64,000 bases of DNA from assembly GCA_021781575.1 (NCBI GenBank), contig JAJXWP010000001.1, positions 124,001-188,000 of the forward strand, written 5' to 3'. The notes under the pieces are model-generated. The model had not been told where the DNA came from and searched no databases. It saw nothing but the letters and a program-made list of their open reading frames with translations. A program made the translations under genes and the position numbers. Source of the stretch: Pseudomonadota bacterium. GTDB taxonomy: Bacteria; Pseudomonadota; Alphaproteobacteria; Rhodospirillales; Magnetospirillaceae. Position 1 is the stretch's first letter. Every line of letters starts with the position of its first letter. Positions 38,313 to 47,785 of this stretch are shown one piece after another.

Positions 38313-38473
38313 AGCCATGGAATCTGGGCGTTTTACCGGTAACGGCACCAATTTCGGCAATTACCCGAGCCCTATATGGCGCGCTGGTAGGCACCCCCAT
38401 AACCACGTGCCTATTAATTGGGCAGTTGCCAGCGGGTGGTATCCACCCCGCCCTCATTGCGAGCCGGCGGCGA

Positions 38474-38504
38474 CAAAAAAAGCCCGGAAGACAAGCTTCC
38501 GGGC
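38474..38504 (-). terminator. Rho-independent terminator downstream of glnK
   Basis: A 9-bp stem GCCCGGAAG / CTTCCGGGC (38482-38504) followed on the minus strand by seven T residues. It separates glnK from amtB, so the two have separate promoters. Confidence 0.85.
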
Positions 38505-38584
38505 CACAAGGTGCAGGGAGGAAATAAAACCGATAACAGCTACGCGGGTTTGAGCCGCCGGCGATGCGGCGTCGCGCCCGAGTG

Positions 38585-39055
<471 letters not shown>

Positions 39056-39070
39056 TCAAGGACCGTGCCG
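39056..39070 (-). promoter_or_regulatory. Sigma-54-like promoter of glnK
   Basis: On the minus strand CGGCACGGTCCTTGA resembles TGGCACG-N4-TTGC with one change in each element and the right spacing. It is 133 bases upstream of the glnK ATG. Weaker than the amtB site but placed as expected. Confidence 0.5.
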
Positions 39071-39262
39071 GTTTTGCAGAACTGGCGGAAATCATGGGTT
39101 CTGCTCGATCGGGGGAGGTGTTCCATCGACCCTTTGCGGATCTCGATCGCATAGTCTGCCGAAATTTTGAGCTGTTTAGGCACCACCTGCCCGGTCGGGG
39201 AGCAACGTCCAGGCGAAAAGCAGGCTGGACAAGTGCTCCCTCGGCCGGCCATTGTTCCCCTC

Positions 39263-40468
39263 ATGGAAACCGATGTTCTAATCGTCGGCGGGGGCTTGGT
39301 GGGCGGCCCACTGGCTTGTGCCCTGGCGGCTGCCGGGGTGTCGGCGACCGTGGTCGATGCCGAGGATCCGAAGACCGCGGTGGCGCCCGAGTTCGACGGG
39401 CGAGCCTCGGCGGTGGCGCTGGGGCCGCAGCGCGTGCTGGCGGCCATCGGCCTGTGGCCCGCCATCGCCCCCTATGCCGCGGCCATCGAGCAGATCCGTG
39501 TGTCGGATGGCCCCTCGCCGCTGTTCGTCCATTATGATCATCGCGCCCTGGGTGACGAGCCGTTCGGCTGGATCGTCGAGAACAGGGCGATGCGCCAGGC
39601 GATCCTGCAGCGCATGGTGGCCTTGCCCGCGCTCAATCTGTGCGCTCCGGCCCGCCTGGTCCGGCTCGAGCGGCAGACCGACAAGGTGGTGGCCGAGCTG
39701 GCCGACGGCACAAGCATTTCGGCCGCCCTCGCGGTAGCCGCCGACGGCCGCGCCTCGCCGACGCGGGCCGCCGCCGGAATAGGCATCAGCCGTTGGGATT
39801 ACCGGCAGACCGCGATCGTCTGCACGGTGGCGCACAGCCGGCCGCATGGCGGTGCCGCCCAGGAACGCTTCCTGCCCTCCGGCCCCTTCGCCATCCTGCC
39901 GCTGCCGGGCAATCGCTCGTCCGTGGTGTGGAGCGAAAAGTCCCATCTGGTGCCGGCTATCATGGCTCAGGATGACGAATCATTCCGCCGCGAACTGGGA
40001 CTTCGGTTCGGCCGTTTCCTGGGGGATATTGCCTTGGAGGGGCCGCGTTTTGCCTATCCGCTGTCCATCCAGTTCGCCGACGCCTATGCCGCCCACCGCC
40101 TGGTGCTGGTGGGCGATGCGGCGCACGGCATGCACCCGGTGGCCGGGCAGGGGATGAACATGGGCCTGCGCGACGTGGCCGCCCTGGCCGAGGTGTTGGT
40201 CGATGCCAAGCGGCTCGGCATCGACCTCGGCAATGCCGCCGTGCTGGCCTGCTATGCCCGCTGGCGGCGCTTCGACAACATGTTGATGCTGGGCATAACC
40301 GACGGTTTGGTGCGCCTGTTCTCCAACGACATCGCTCCGCTGCGGCTGGCCCGCGACCTCGGACTTGCCGCAGTCGACCGAATGGCGCCGCTGAAACGCT
40401 TCTTCATGCGTCACGCCATGGGGCTGGTCGGCGACCTGCCCAGGCTGATGAAAGGGCAGGCACTTTAG
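39263..40468 (+). CDS. UbiH/UbiF/COQ6-family FAD-dependent hydroxylase
   Basis: A 401-residue class A flavin monooxygenase. FAD motif VLIVGGGLVGGPLACALA near the N-terminus, the DG motif VAADGRASPTR, and GDAAHGMHPVAGQGMNMGLRD in the second FAD motif identify the ubiquinone-hydroxylase family (UbiH, UbiF, UbiI, UbiL, UbiM). Which ring position it modifies cannot be read from the sequence. The start at 39263 is the Met directly before the FAD motif. It is divergent from glnK. Confidence 0.88.
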   Translation: METDVLIVGGGLVGGPLACALAAAGVSATVVDAEDPKTAVAPEFDGRASAVALGPQRVLAAIGLWPAIAPYAAAIEQIRVSDGPSPLFVHYDHRALGDEPFGWIVENRAMRQAILQRMVALPALNLCAPARLVRLERQTDKVVAELADGTSISAALAVAADGRASPTRAAAGIGISRWDYRQTAIVCTVAHSRPHGGAAQERFLPSGPFAILPLPGNRSSVVWSEKSHLVPAIMAQDDESFRRELGLRFGRFLGDIALEGPRFAYPLSIQFADAYAAHRLVLVGDAAHGMHPVAGQGMNMGLRDVAALAEVLVDAKRLGIDLGNAAVLACYARWRRFDNMLMLGITDGLVRLFSNDIAPLRLARDLGLAAVDRMAPLKRFFMRHAMGLVGDLPRLMKGQAL

Positions 40469-40548
40469 CCGGCCCGCTCGGCCGGCTTCGGCGCCGCTGA
40501 AAGCAACGGTTCAAGTCTGCCCCACCCGGCGAGGAGCAAAGATAGACG

Positions 40549-40902
40549 CTAAGGATCGCGGCTCAGTCCCTTGGCTACCAGTTCGTCCAGGTAGGCCTGC
40601 CACAGCTCGTCCTGGTGTTCGCCCAGGGTGTAGAGATAATTCCAGGTGTAGAGCCCGGTATCATGCAGGTCGTCAAAATTGATCTGGACCGCATAGTTAC
40701 CCACCGGCTCGATGCCGATGATGCCGACATGGCGGCGCCCCGACACGGTCTTGCGTTGCTCGGGCGTGTGGCCCTGCACCTCGGCCGAGGGACTGAGCAC
40801 GCGAAGCAACTCGCCCGGCAAGGTAAAGCTCTTGCCGTCGTTGAAGCTGACGGTCAGGACCTTGGCAGTCTTGTCGTAGCGGATTTCCGTGGGTTCGCGC
40901 AT
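40549..40902 (-). CDS. DUF971 (gamma-butyrobetaine hydroxylase-like N-terminal) protein
   Basis: A 117-residue protein consisting of a single DUF971 domain: EIRYDKTAKVLTVSFNDG, FTLPGELLRVLSPSAEVQG, VGIIGIEPVGNYAVQINFDDLHDTGLYTW. Such stand-alone proteins occur near iron-sulphur (Mrp/ApbC) genes and may bind zinc or aid cluster assembly; function is not established. Nine-base gap to the Trm112-like gene suggests cotranscription. Confidence 0.88.
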   Translation of the reverse strand: MREPTEIRYDKTAKVLTVSFNDGKSFTLPGELLRVLSPSAEVQGHTPEQRKTVSGRRHVGIIGIEPVGNYAVQINFDDLHDTGLYTWNYLYTLGEHQDELWQAYLDELVAKGLSRDP

Positions 40903-40910
40903 CGGAGGCC

Positions 40911-41114
40911 CTAAGTCGGCGGCTGGTTGTCGCCCAGGGGGCGGGCTTCCGAGACCAACATGATGGGGATGCCGTCGCGGATGGGGAAGGCCAGCTGGGC
41001 CTTGGCGCTGATCAACTCCTGATGCTCCGCGTCATAGGTCAATGGGCCCTTGGTCAAGGGGCAGACCAGGATTTCAAGAAGTTTGGGGTCGATCCCGGGG
41101 GTGCGGTCGGTCAT
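40911..41114 (-). CDS. Trm112 family protein
   Basis: A 67-residue protein of the Trm112/YcaR family: [41 protein letters not shown]. In eukaryotes Trm112 activates methyltransferases; bacterial members are short and unassigned. The second CxxC pair of zinc-binding members is missing, as in most proteobacterial homologues. Start chosen at 41114 (MTDRTPG). Confidence 0.87.
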   Translation of the reverse strand: MTDRTPGIDPKLLEILVCPLTKGPLTYDAEHQELISAKAQLAFPIRDGIPIMLVSEARPLGDNQPPT

Positions 41115-41148
41115 CGTTCCGTCCTTGCGATCATGAGCGTCCTTGCCA

Positions 41149-41817
41149 TCATTGGCGGATCGTCCGGCGTCCACCATTGCCTTCGACCACCGCCATTTCC
41201 AGAAGGGTGGTGAGAACTTCGGCCCGGTCGGCGGCACTGGCGCATTCCAATAGGGCCTGCTGCTCGGGCGGTTCGAACGGGCAGGCCATCGGCAGAGAGA
41301 CGGTCAAGGCGTAATCGCTGGCCGCCTCGACGGTCTTCCAATTGATGTCCAGGCTATGGTGGCGGCTATATTTCTTCAGCGCGGTGAGCAGGCGCCGGCG
41401 ATCGATGCTCAGCTCCGGCGGGTCGTCGAGATCGGTGCGGAACGGTTCCCAATCGGCGGCGATGCGGCGATAACCGCGCGCTCCCTCGACCTCTTCCGCC
41501 ACCCGGAAGCGGCAGACGCCGGTCAGGGTGATCAGCAGGTGACCATCCTCGGTTTCACTGAACAGGCTGATCCGCCCGGCGCAGCCGGTGGAGAAGATCG
41601 GCGGTTCGGATGAGCCGAGGGCCGGGCCGCTCGGTTGCACCATGCCGAGGATGCGACCCCAGCCCAAGGCGTCCTGCACCAAGGCCAGGTAGCGCGGCTC
41701 GAAGATATTGAGCGGCAACTGCCCGTCCGGCAACAGCAGCGCTCCGGCCAGCGGAAAGACAGGCAGAATGCGCGGTAGATCCTCGAGGCGGGGATGGAAC
41801 GGCCGCGACAGCATCAT
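41149..41817 (-). CDS. LON substrate-binding-domain protein
   Basis: A 222-residue protein made of a Lon N-terminal (substrate-recognition, PUA-like) domain without ATPase or protease: [65 protein letters not shown]. Stand-alone LON-domain proteins have no firm function. The start at 41817 overlaps the CnoX-like stop by one base (TGATG). Confidence 0.88.
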   Translation of the reverse strand: MMLSRPFHPRLEDLPRILPVFPLAGALLLPDGQLPLNIFEPRYLALVQDALGWGRILGMVQPSGPALGSSEPPIFSTGCAGRISLFSETEDGHLLITLTGVCRFRVAEEVEGARGYRRIAADWEPFRTDLDDPPELSIDRRRLLTALKKYSRHHSLDINWKTVEAASDYALTVSLPMACPFEPPEQQALLECASAADRAEVLTTLLEMAVVEGNGGRRTIRQ

Positions 41818-42740
41818 CAGGCGAACATCAGCGACGAAAGACGCTTGCGCGAAGCGACCGTCAGCGGGTCGGTCGGCCCGAAGGCCTCGAACAGCTTCAG
41901 CAGTTGCTTGCGGGCAGCTTCGTCGTTCCACGTCCGGTTGCGCCGGAACAGTTCCAGCAGCTCATCAACCGCCGCCTCGCGCTCCCCGGTGGCATAATAG
42001 GCCATGGCCAGGTCGAAGCGGGCCTGATGATCATCGGGGTTGACCGCCACCGCGCGGCGCAGCTCACTGGCTGGGCCGGCTTGGCCGGCCTGCTGGGCCA
42101 GGTCAAGGGCGGTGCGCACGGCGGTGATTTCGGCGTGCCCGGCCAGTTCGCTCGGCAAGCCATCGAGCAGGCGCTGGGCCTGTCCGGCCTGGTCCAGCTG
42201 CAACAGGCAACGCAATGTGCCGGCGACGGCGACGGCGTTCTGCTGATCCTGGGCCAGCACTTCCTGATAGATCTGCAAGGCGGTATTGGCATCGCCGGTG
42301 GCCAGCAGCTCCTTGGCTTCGGCCAGCACCTCCTCGAGGCCGGGCGCCGCGCCGGCAGAGCTGCCGCGCAGCCGCTGGATGAAGGCCTTGACCTGGCTTT
42401 CGGGCACGGCACCGACGAAGCCGTCGACCGGGCGGCCGTTGACGAAGGCATAGACGGCGGGAATGGACTGGACGCGCATCTGCATGGCCAGGTCCTGGTT
42501 CTTGTCCACGTTGACCTTCACCATGCGGACGGCGCCCTTGGTCTCCTTCACCAGCTTCTCCAGGAGCGGGCCCAGGGTCTTGCATGGGCCGCACCACGGT
42601 GCCCAGAAATCGACGACGACGGGAACCTTTGCCGAGGCTTCCAGCACGTCCTCGACGAAACTGGCGGTAGTGCTTTCCTTGACCCAGCCTTCCGCGCCGG
42701 CTTGGCCGGCCTTTGGTCCACCGTTGATCAGAATTTCCAT
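41817..42740 (-). CDS. Thioredoxin-TPR co-chaperone, CnoX/YbbN type
   Basis: A 307-residue protein with an N-terminal thioredoxin domain (20-130) with WAPWCGPCK and a C-terminal TPR-like helical region (145-307). CnoX proteins hold oxidised clients and pass them to GroEL or DnaK. The intact CGPC makes it redox-capable, unlike E. coli YbbN. Start at 42740 (MEILINGG). It is followed by the LON-domain gene with overlapping ends. Confidence 0.88.
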   Translation of the reverse strand: MEILINGGPKAGQAGAEGWVKESTTASFVEDVLEASAKVPVVVDFWAPWCGPCKTLGPLLEKLVKETKGAVRMVKVNVDKNQDLAMQMRVQSIPAVYAFVNGRPVDGFVGAVPESQVKAFIQRLRGSSAGAAPGLEEVLAEAKELLATGDANTALQIYQEVLAQDQQNAVAVAGTLRCLLQLDQAGQAQRLLDGLPSELAGHAEITAVRTALDLAQQAGQAGPASELRRAVAVNPDDHQARFDLAMAYYATGEREAAVDELLELFRRNRTWNDEAARKQLLKLFEAFGPTDPLTVASRKRLSSLMFA

Positions 42741-42947
42741 TCGTCGCCCCTCGAGCTTCGAAACCGTCACATGTTGCCAATAGATGGACCGCCCGTGCGC
42801 CGCTGGCAAGTGCAAAGGCCGGTCATCCTCGCCGCCGGAACTCTCGCCACAGCAAGTCGCACCTTCAAAAATCGGGCTTGCAATGCCATCGCCTTTGCGT
42901 ATTATCCGGGCCTCCGATGCCGCCGCAAGGGTGGATGATCGGATCGA

Positions 42948-43022
42948 GCGGGCGTAGCTCAGGGGTAGAGCACAACCTTGCCAAGGTTGGGGTCGAGGGT
43001 TCGAATCCCTTCGCCCGCTCCA
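42948..43022 (+). tRNA. tRNA-Gly (GCC)
   Basis: A complete cloverleaf: acceptor GCGGGCG / CGCCCGC, D-arm GCTC..GAGC, anticodon stem CAACC/GGTTG with loop TTGCCAA (anticodon GCC at 42980-42982), T-arm GAGGGTTCGAATCCCTT, discriminator T and encoded CCA at 43020-43022. Its 3' half is duplicated at 44728-44771, marking it as an integration site. Confidence 0.97.
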
Positions 43023-43023
43023 A
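42980..43023. repeat. attL: 44-bp tRNA-Gly 3' segment (direct repeat copy 1)
   Basis: From the anticodon through CCA plus one base; identical to 44728-44771. Integrases that use tRNA genes typically cross over in the anticodon or T-loop and restore the tRNA, which matches this start at the anticodon. Confidence 0.85.
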
Positions 43024-43039
43024 ATTAATAGCAGAAAAG

Positions 43040-43062
43040 GCCGCGGAACTCCGCGGCTTTTT
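43040..43062 (+). terminator. Terminator of tRNA-Gly
   Basis: GCCGCGG-AACT-CCGCGGC followed by TTTTT, 18 bases after the tRNA. A close copy (44788-44809) follows the second att repeat. Confidence 0.88.
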
Positions 43063-43097
43063 GCGTTTCTGGCCTGCGCTCAGCGTCGGGCAATGCC

Positions 43098-43142
43098 GCT
43101 TACCCGACGGCGGCTATTCCTCCAGGTAAGCAGAGGGTAAGC
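43098..43142. repeat. Integrase arm-like repeats, copy 1
   Basis: GCTTACCC (43098) facing GGTAAGC (43125) and GGGTAAGC (43135): one inverted and two direct copies within 45 bases. The same pattern follows the second att repeat at 44845-44889. Such clustered short sites next to an att core look like recombinase arm-binding sites; no integrase gene is nearby. Confidence 0.45.
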
Positions 43143-43332
43143 ACCTCTGACCGTAAGAATGACGTTGCACTTGAGAGTGAGCGGTGCGGCCAGGGCCTGC
43201 GGCGTTGCCGAGGGGGCTTGCGCCACCCTCACAGGGCCCTGAGACTTTCTGCCTTGGAACCGGTCGAGTGACTTGCCTTCTGACCGGTCTAAGTCCATCT
43301 TTATGCATTGCTGTATAAGGATTTTTCGCGCT

Positions 43333-43416
43333 CACAGAACCGGCCATAGAACCGGCCATAGAACCGGTCATAGGAGCGGTCATAGGAGCGGTCATAGGAG
43401 CGGTCACGGAGCCGCC
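43333..43416 (+). repeat. Seven tandem 12-bp repeats running into the fic start codon
   Basis: Units are CACAGAACCGGC, CATAGAACCGGC, CATAGAACCGGT, three times CATAGGAGCGGT, and CACGGAGCCGCC, with no spacer, the last directly abutting ATG at 43417. The 12-base period keeps the fic frame; if translated they would read HRTG three times then HRSG three times. The final unit supplies the GGAG ribosome binding site. Confidence 0.9.
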
Positions 43417-44703
43417 ATGTCTAACGATGACTCGCCCATGTCACTGACATTGATGCCGTCCACCGAGAGGCTGGAGCGCGACATGTCGGCGCTGTTGCTC
43501 GTCGAGGCCGGGCAACTCTCGGGCAAGCTGTCCGACCCGATCCGCACCGCCATCGGTGACATGGTGCGCTCGATGAACTGCTACTACAGCAATCTCATCG
43601 AGGGTCACGATACCCTGCCGCGCGATATCGACCGCGCCTTGAAATCCGACTACTCGGCGGATCCCAAGAAGCGTGACCTGCAGCTGGAAGCCAAGGCCCA
43701 TATCGAGGTCCAGACCATGATTGATCATGGCGAGATGGACAAGCTGGGCTTGGGCGAGGACTTCGTTTGCGCTATTCACCGAGAATTCTGCAGCCGCTTG
43801 CCGCCGGAACTACTCTACGTCGAGGATCCGGTTACCAAGGAAAAGTTGCCGATCATCCCCGGTGAGTATCGACAGCATGAAGTGACGGTCGGTCGCCACA
43901 TTCCAGTGTCTCCGGGAGCCATTCCCGGATTCATGCAGCATTTTTCCAAGGGTTACGACCCGGTTCGCATCCGCTTCGAATCGGCAGTATTCGCCGCTGC
44001 TGCGGCGCACCATCGCCTTGTCTGGATCCATCCTTTTCTTGACGGGAATGGACGGGTCGCTCGGCTCTATTCTCATGCCTTCCTGCGCCGGGCCAGGGTT
44101 GGATGCGACATCTGGTCCGTGTCCCGGGGTCTGGCGCGGACGGTCAACAAATACCGGGACGCCTTGGCCCGCGCCGACTGGCCGCCCCAGGGGATGAGCG
44201 ATGGGCGGGGAACGCTGTCGGAGTCGGGCCTGATCGAGTTTTGCAATTACTTCGTTCGGGTGTGTCTGGACCAGGTGCGATTCATGGGCACGTTGCTGGA
44301 TCCAGGTCGATTGATGGAACGAATGCAGCTATTCGTCCAGGTCGAAGGCGTCAAAGGGACGCTCGACAAGCGTGTGCTGCCGGTGCTGACCCATGCCCTG
44401 ACGGTCGGTGGCGTACAGAAAGCCGATGCGGCCGGATTGATGGGCGTCCAGGAACGCCAGGCCCGGCGGTTGCTTGAGCCGCTCATTCGGCGGGGATTCC
44501 TCTCTGACGGCGGAAGCAAATTTGCGCCCTGGCGGCTCTCATTTCCGATCAGCGAGAGCGACACTCTCTTCCCCCGCCTCTTCGCTCCAACCGAGGTGGC
44601 GGACGCCACACCCGCAGTGCCGCATGTCGAGGTATGGGGAAGTGCCCTTGACGCTGCTGACGCTGAAGATCGCCTTTCGCATGACGATGGACCATCACCA
44701 TGA
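43417..44703 (+). CDS. fic: Fic-domain protein AMP transferase
   Basis: A 428-residue Fic protein. The active-site motif HPFLDGNGRVAR (HPFxDGNGR) is complete, so the protein should transfer AMP (or another nucleotide part) to target hydroxyls. The N-terminal inhibitory helix motif SNLIEG fits (S/T)xxxE(G/N), making it a self-inhibited class II Fic enzyme. A C-terminal winged-helix-like region (LTHALTVGGVQKADAAGLMGVQERQARRLLEPLI) may bind DNA. It is the only gene of a 1.75-kb element bounded by tRNA-Gly repeats. Start chosen by GGAG at 43408-43411. Confidence 0.93.
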   Translation: MSNDDSPMSLTLMPSTERLERDMSALLLVEAGQLSGKLSDPIRTAIGDMVRSMNCYYSNLIEGHDTLPRDIDRALKSDYSADPKKRDLQLEAKAHIEVQTMIDHGEMDKLGLGEDFVCAIHREFCSRLPPELLYVEDPVTKEKLPIIPGEYRQHEVTVGRHIPVSPGAIPGFMQHFSKGYDPVRIRFESAVFAAAAAHHRLVWIHPFLDGNGRVARLYSHAFLRRARVGCDIWSVSRGLARTVNKYRDALARADWPPQGMSDGRGTLSESGLIEFCNYFVRVCLDQVRFMGTLLDPGRLMERMQLFVQVEGVKGTLDKRVLPVLTHALTVGGVQKADAAGLMGVQERQARRLLEPLIRRGFLSDGGSKFAPWRLSFPISESDTLFPRLFAPTEVADATPAVPHVEVWGSALDAADAEDRLSHDDGPSP

Positions 44704-44727
44704 TGGTTCTCTATGGGCAACTGTATC

Positions 44728-44771
44728 GCCAAGGTTGGGGTCGAGGGTTCGAATCCCTTCGCCCGCTCCAA
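44728..44771. repeat. attR: 44-bp tRNA-Gly 3' segment (direct repeat copy 2)
   Basis: Identical to 42980-43023 and not a full tRNA (5' half missing). With the copy in the tRNA it brackets the Fic element; start-to-start distance 1,748 bases. Followed by a second terminator-like hairpin at 44788-44809. Confidence 0.88.
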
Positions 44772-44844
44772 TTTGCGAATATAGAAAGCCGCTGAATTCC
44801 GCGGCTTTTCGCGTTTCTGGGCGGTTGTACAGAAGAGAAACCGT

Positions 44845-44889
44845 GCTTACCCGGCCCGCAGCGAATGCTTGGGTAAGCAATGGGTAAAC
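44845..44889. repeat. Integrase arm-like repeats, copy 2
   Basis: GCTTACCC (44845), GGGTAAGC (44871) and GGGTAAAC (44882), in the same order and similar spacing as copy 1 after the tRNA. The duplication of tRNA end, terminator and these sites suggests two elements integrated in tandem. Confidence 0.45.
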
Positions 44890-45420
44890 GTAAGGCGTTG
44901 GGAACCCAAAGACTCGCGGAGACGCGATCTTCCAGCATGCGGCCAGGACATTTCTGGCCATCCTGATACCCCCCCAATTTCCGGCCTGCAGTTGGCAATC
45001 TTGGCGTCCGTCAAGGGGGAATAACTGCACAAAATCGCTAGTTTTGGGCCGGCGCGCCGCACCCGAAATTTCGATAGGCTTACAGCGACCATGGTTGCCA
45101 GCTGTGGGCGTCACGCGCTCGTCTTGTCTCTCTTCGCTGTTCCCGCTCCGGGTGTCGCTTGACACCGCCCTTCTGGGCTGGCAAGCCGGCTTTGCTGAGG
45201 GGTCTCCCCTTGGCGCGCGCAAGGGACCGGGTGTTCCGCCCTCGGCAGGCGGCGATAAGGTCGCAGCCATTGCCGGCGGGAATAACCGGCGGCGGAAGTG
45301 GTCAGAGCCCACACGAGGCATTCCGGTGTGAATCCACACCCAGGCCCAGTCGCGCCGCAGGCGGCCCGACACCAACGGCTCCAACTCTACTTTACCCGCA
45401 AATACGCACTCGCGGAGCTG
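44890..45420. other. 531 bp without a supported gene, between att copy 2 and the flotillin gene
   Basis: Open frames here are short, Arg/Pro-rich and shared between strands, and I cannot link any to a family. A stretch around 45100-45330 has a coding-like composition on the minus strand and may be the remnant of an element gene. Confidence 0.4.
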
Positions 45421-46926
45421 TCACTTGTTCTTGTCGAGGTCCGCCTTTTCTCCTTTGCTTAGACTCGAGATGTCCTTGGCATCTCGCAAGACGTCGCTCA
45501 TCTTGCCGATCGAGCCGCCTTCCACGCCGAGGTCCTTCATCAAGTTGTCGATCAGCGGGGCCTGAACGCGGTAGCGTAGAGCCGAATCGATGACTTCATC
45601 CGTGACATTGCGCTTTCCGCCGTGGTCGCCGGCGATGCCGTCGACATGCAGGATGCGAATGCCATCGATCTTCTCCATCGGCTTCACACTCTCGCGAACG
45701 ATGCCTTCGAGCCGATCAAGCAGTTTGTCGCGTAGGCGCCCGGCCCGCGCGTCCTCGCTCAGCAGGTTCTCGGCTTCGTTCAATTGGCGGCGGCCTTGAG
45801 CGTCGACGTCGTAGCGGTCGGCGGCGGCCTGGGCGTCGATCTTGTCGGCCTGGGCCCGCGCCTCGGCCTGAATTCTCAGCATCTCCGCGTCGCGCTCGGC
45901 CGCGATAAGATCGGTGGTTCGACGGCGTTCGGCGATCGCCTTTTCGCGCGCTGTCGAGGTCTGCTCCTCCGCCTCGGCCGCCTTGGCGCGCGCCTCCTCG
46001 GTGAGGACGCGCTTTTCGGCGATGCTGCGTTCCTGCTGCAAGCGCGCCGACTCGATGCTCTCTTGAGCGCTGACCTGCGCTTCTTCGGATTCCCGATCGC
46101 GCAGCGCGCGCTCCCTGGCGAGTTCGGCCCGCTGGGCGGCGCGCCGAACCTCGACCTCGCGCTCCTGCTCGAGTCGGGCGTATTCGCTTTCGCGGTCGAT
46201 CTCGAGTACGCGGCGTTGGGTTTCGAGATTTTGAGCGCGGATCTCGACGACGGTGCGCTGCTCGATTTCATTGCGCATGCGGCGCCGCGTCTCGATCGCC
46301 TCGGTCACGCGAGTCAGGCCTTCGGCGTCAAACGAATTCGACGGGTCGAAAAACTCGAGCCGCGCCTGATCGAGATCGACGACCGCCACGGTCTCCAGCT
46401 CCAGGCCCTGCCCATGCAGGGCCTCCGTGGCGAGTGCCCGAACTTTGCGCGAATACTCGTCGCGACGCTCGTGCATCTCGACTAGGGTCATTTGCGCCGC
46501 TACCGCGCGCAGGGCGCTGGCGAATCGGCCCTCAACGAGTTCGCGAAGCCCGGCCTGCTCCTGTGTCCGACGGCCGAACGACTGCGCGGCCGCCGACACC
46601 ATTTCCGGAGTCGAGCCGATCCGAACGAAGAAGTCGGCCGCCACGTCGACGCGGATGCGGTCCGACGTGATCAGCGCATCCTCATTGCGCAATTTCACTT
46701 CGATCCGGACGATGCGCATGTCGACGGGCGTGACCTCATGCAGAACCGGGATGACAAACGCGCCGCCGTTGATCACGACCTTTTCGCCCGAGAACCCGGT
46801 GCGAACGAACGCCATATCCTTGGTGGCCCGGCGGTAAAGCCAGCGCAAGAGATAGACGAAAACCGCGACGCAAATCGCAACGACGACGAGGCCCAGGACG
46901 ACCGAGCCGAAGATCTGTGCAGCCAT
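45421..46926 (-). CDS. Flotillin-like SPFH-domain protein
   Basis: A 501-residue membrane protein: a transmembrane helix at about 7-30, an SPFH/prohibitin domain (40-210) with FVRTGFSGEKVVINGGAFVIPVLHEV, and a long charged coiled coil (240-430) rich in Arg, Glu and Ala, ending in a flotillin-like tail. Flotillins scaffold membrane microdomains. It is the last gene of the minus-strand transporter locus, 25 bases after the PEP-hydrolase-like gene, so it may scaffold this transporter; that is inference. Confidence 0.88.
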   Translation of the reverse strand: MAAQIFGSVVLGLVVVAICVAVFVYLLRWLYRRATKDMAFVRTGFSGEKVVINGGAFVIPVLHEVTPVDMRIVRIEVKLRNEDALITSDRIRVDVAADFFVRIGSTPEMVSAAAQSFGRRTQEQAGLRELVEGRFASALRAVAAQMTLVEMHERRDEYSRKVRALATEALHGQGLELETVAVVDLDQARLEFFDPSNSFDAEGLTRVTEAIETRRRMRNEIEQRTVVEIRAQNLETQRRVLEIDRESEYARLEQEREVEVRRAAQRAELARERALRDRESEEAQVSAQESIESARLQQERSIAEKRVLTEEARAKAAEAEEQTSTAREKAIAERRRTTDLIAAERDAEMLRIQAEARAQADKIDAQAAADRYDVDAQGRRQLNEAENLLSEDARAGRLRDKLLDRLEGIVRESVKPMEKIDGIRILHVDGIAGDHGGKRNVTDEVIDSALRYRVQAPLIDNLMKDLGVEGGSIGKMSDVLRDAKDISSLSKGEKADLDKNK

Positions 46927-46951
46927 GTCACCCTGCTCCCTTGGCGTTTAA

Positions 46952-47785
46952 TTATGCGAATTCGACAGACTTGAACTTGCGCGTCTGCTCAGTCAGCGCC
47001 CGCTCGGTCGGCAGGCGCTCCATCGACGACGCGCCGTAGAAACCGTGGCAATATTTCGCGGTCTTGAGAATAAATTCCGCGTCCGCAGGCTCCGAGACCG
47101 GTCCCCCGTGGACAAGAATGATGGCGTCCTTGTTGACCGCGAGCGCCGCCTCCGCCCAGGCGTCGACCTTCGCAGGGCAGTCCTCGAGCTTGACCGCGAC
47201 CCCGGCGCCGATCGCGCCCCCTGTCGTCAAGCCCATATGGCAGACGATGACGTCGGCCCCGGCTTCGGCCATTTTCCGTGCGTCGTCAGCCGAGAACACG
47301 TAGGGCGTGGTCAGAAGATCTTTGTGGCGCGCCGCGCGGATCAGCTCGACTTCCAGAGCGTAAGACATGCCCGTCGCCTCCAGATTGGCCCGGAAGACGC
47401 CGTCGATCAGCCCAACCGTAGGAAAGTTTTGAATGCCCGCAAAGCCGCGCGCCTTCACCTCGTCAAGGAAATGGTCAAAGATGCAGAATGGATCGGTGCC
47501 GTTTACGCCGGCAAGCACCGGGGTCTTCTTGACCACCGGAAGGATTTCGTTGGCCATTTCCAACACGACGTCGTTGGCGTTGCCAAACGCGAGAAGTCCG
47601 GACAGCGAGCCCCTTCCCGCCATCCGGTAGCGGCCAGAATTATATATCACAATCAAGTCGATGCCGCCGGCCTCTTCGCATTTTGCGGACAACCCCGTCC
47701 CGGCCCCGCCGCCAATGATCGGGATGCGCCGACGCTTCATGTCCTGGAATTTCTCCAGAAGGGCGGTTCTCGTAAATCCACACAT
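46952..47785 (-). CDS. Phosphoenolpyruvate hydrolase-family TIM-barrel protein
   Basis: A 277-residue protein of the PEP_hydrolase/IGPS-like barrel family: [44 protein letters not shown] is the family start, followed by [23 protein letters not shown], and [14 protein letters not shown]. The family name derives from weak evidence and the true reaction is unclear; members are commonly paired with UPF0261 proteins, here the adjacent gene. The stop/start junction with it is immediate (47785/47786). Cytoplasmic. Confidence 0.9.
   Translation of the reverse strand: MCGFTRTALLEKFQDMKRRRIPIIGGGAGTGLSAKCEEAGGIDLIVIYNSGRYRMAGRGSLSGLLAFGNANDVVLEMANEILPVVKKTPVLAGVNGTDPFCIFDHFLDEVKARGFAGIQNFPTVGLIDGVFRANLEATGMSYALEVELIRAARHKDLLTTPYVFSADDARKMAEAGADVIVCHMGLTTGGAIGAGVAVKLEDCPAKVDAWAEAALAVNKDAIILVHGGPVSEPADAEFILKTAKYCHGFYGASSMERLPTERALTEQTRKFKSVEFA

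Noticed and set aside
43333-43416. Possible CRISPR array
   Set aside because: The 12-bp units are contiguous with no spacers, and there are no cas genes.
44695-45384. Minus-strand frames over the second tRNA-Gly fragment, reading GAGEGIRTLDPNLG and GRRDSNPRPQPW
   Set aside because: These peptides are the well-known false translations of tRNA 3' ends; the frame crosses the att repeat and terminator and has no ribosome binding site.
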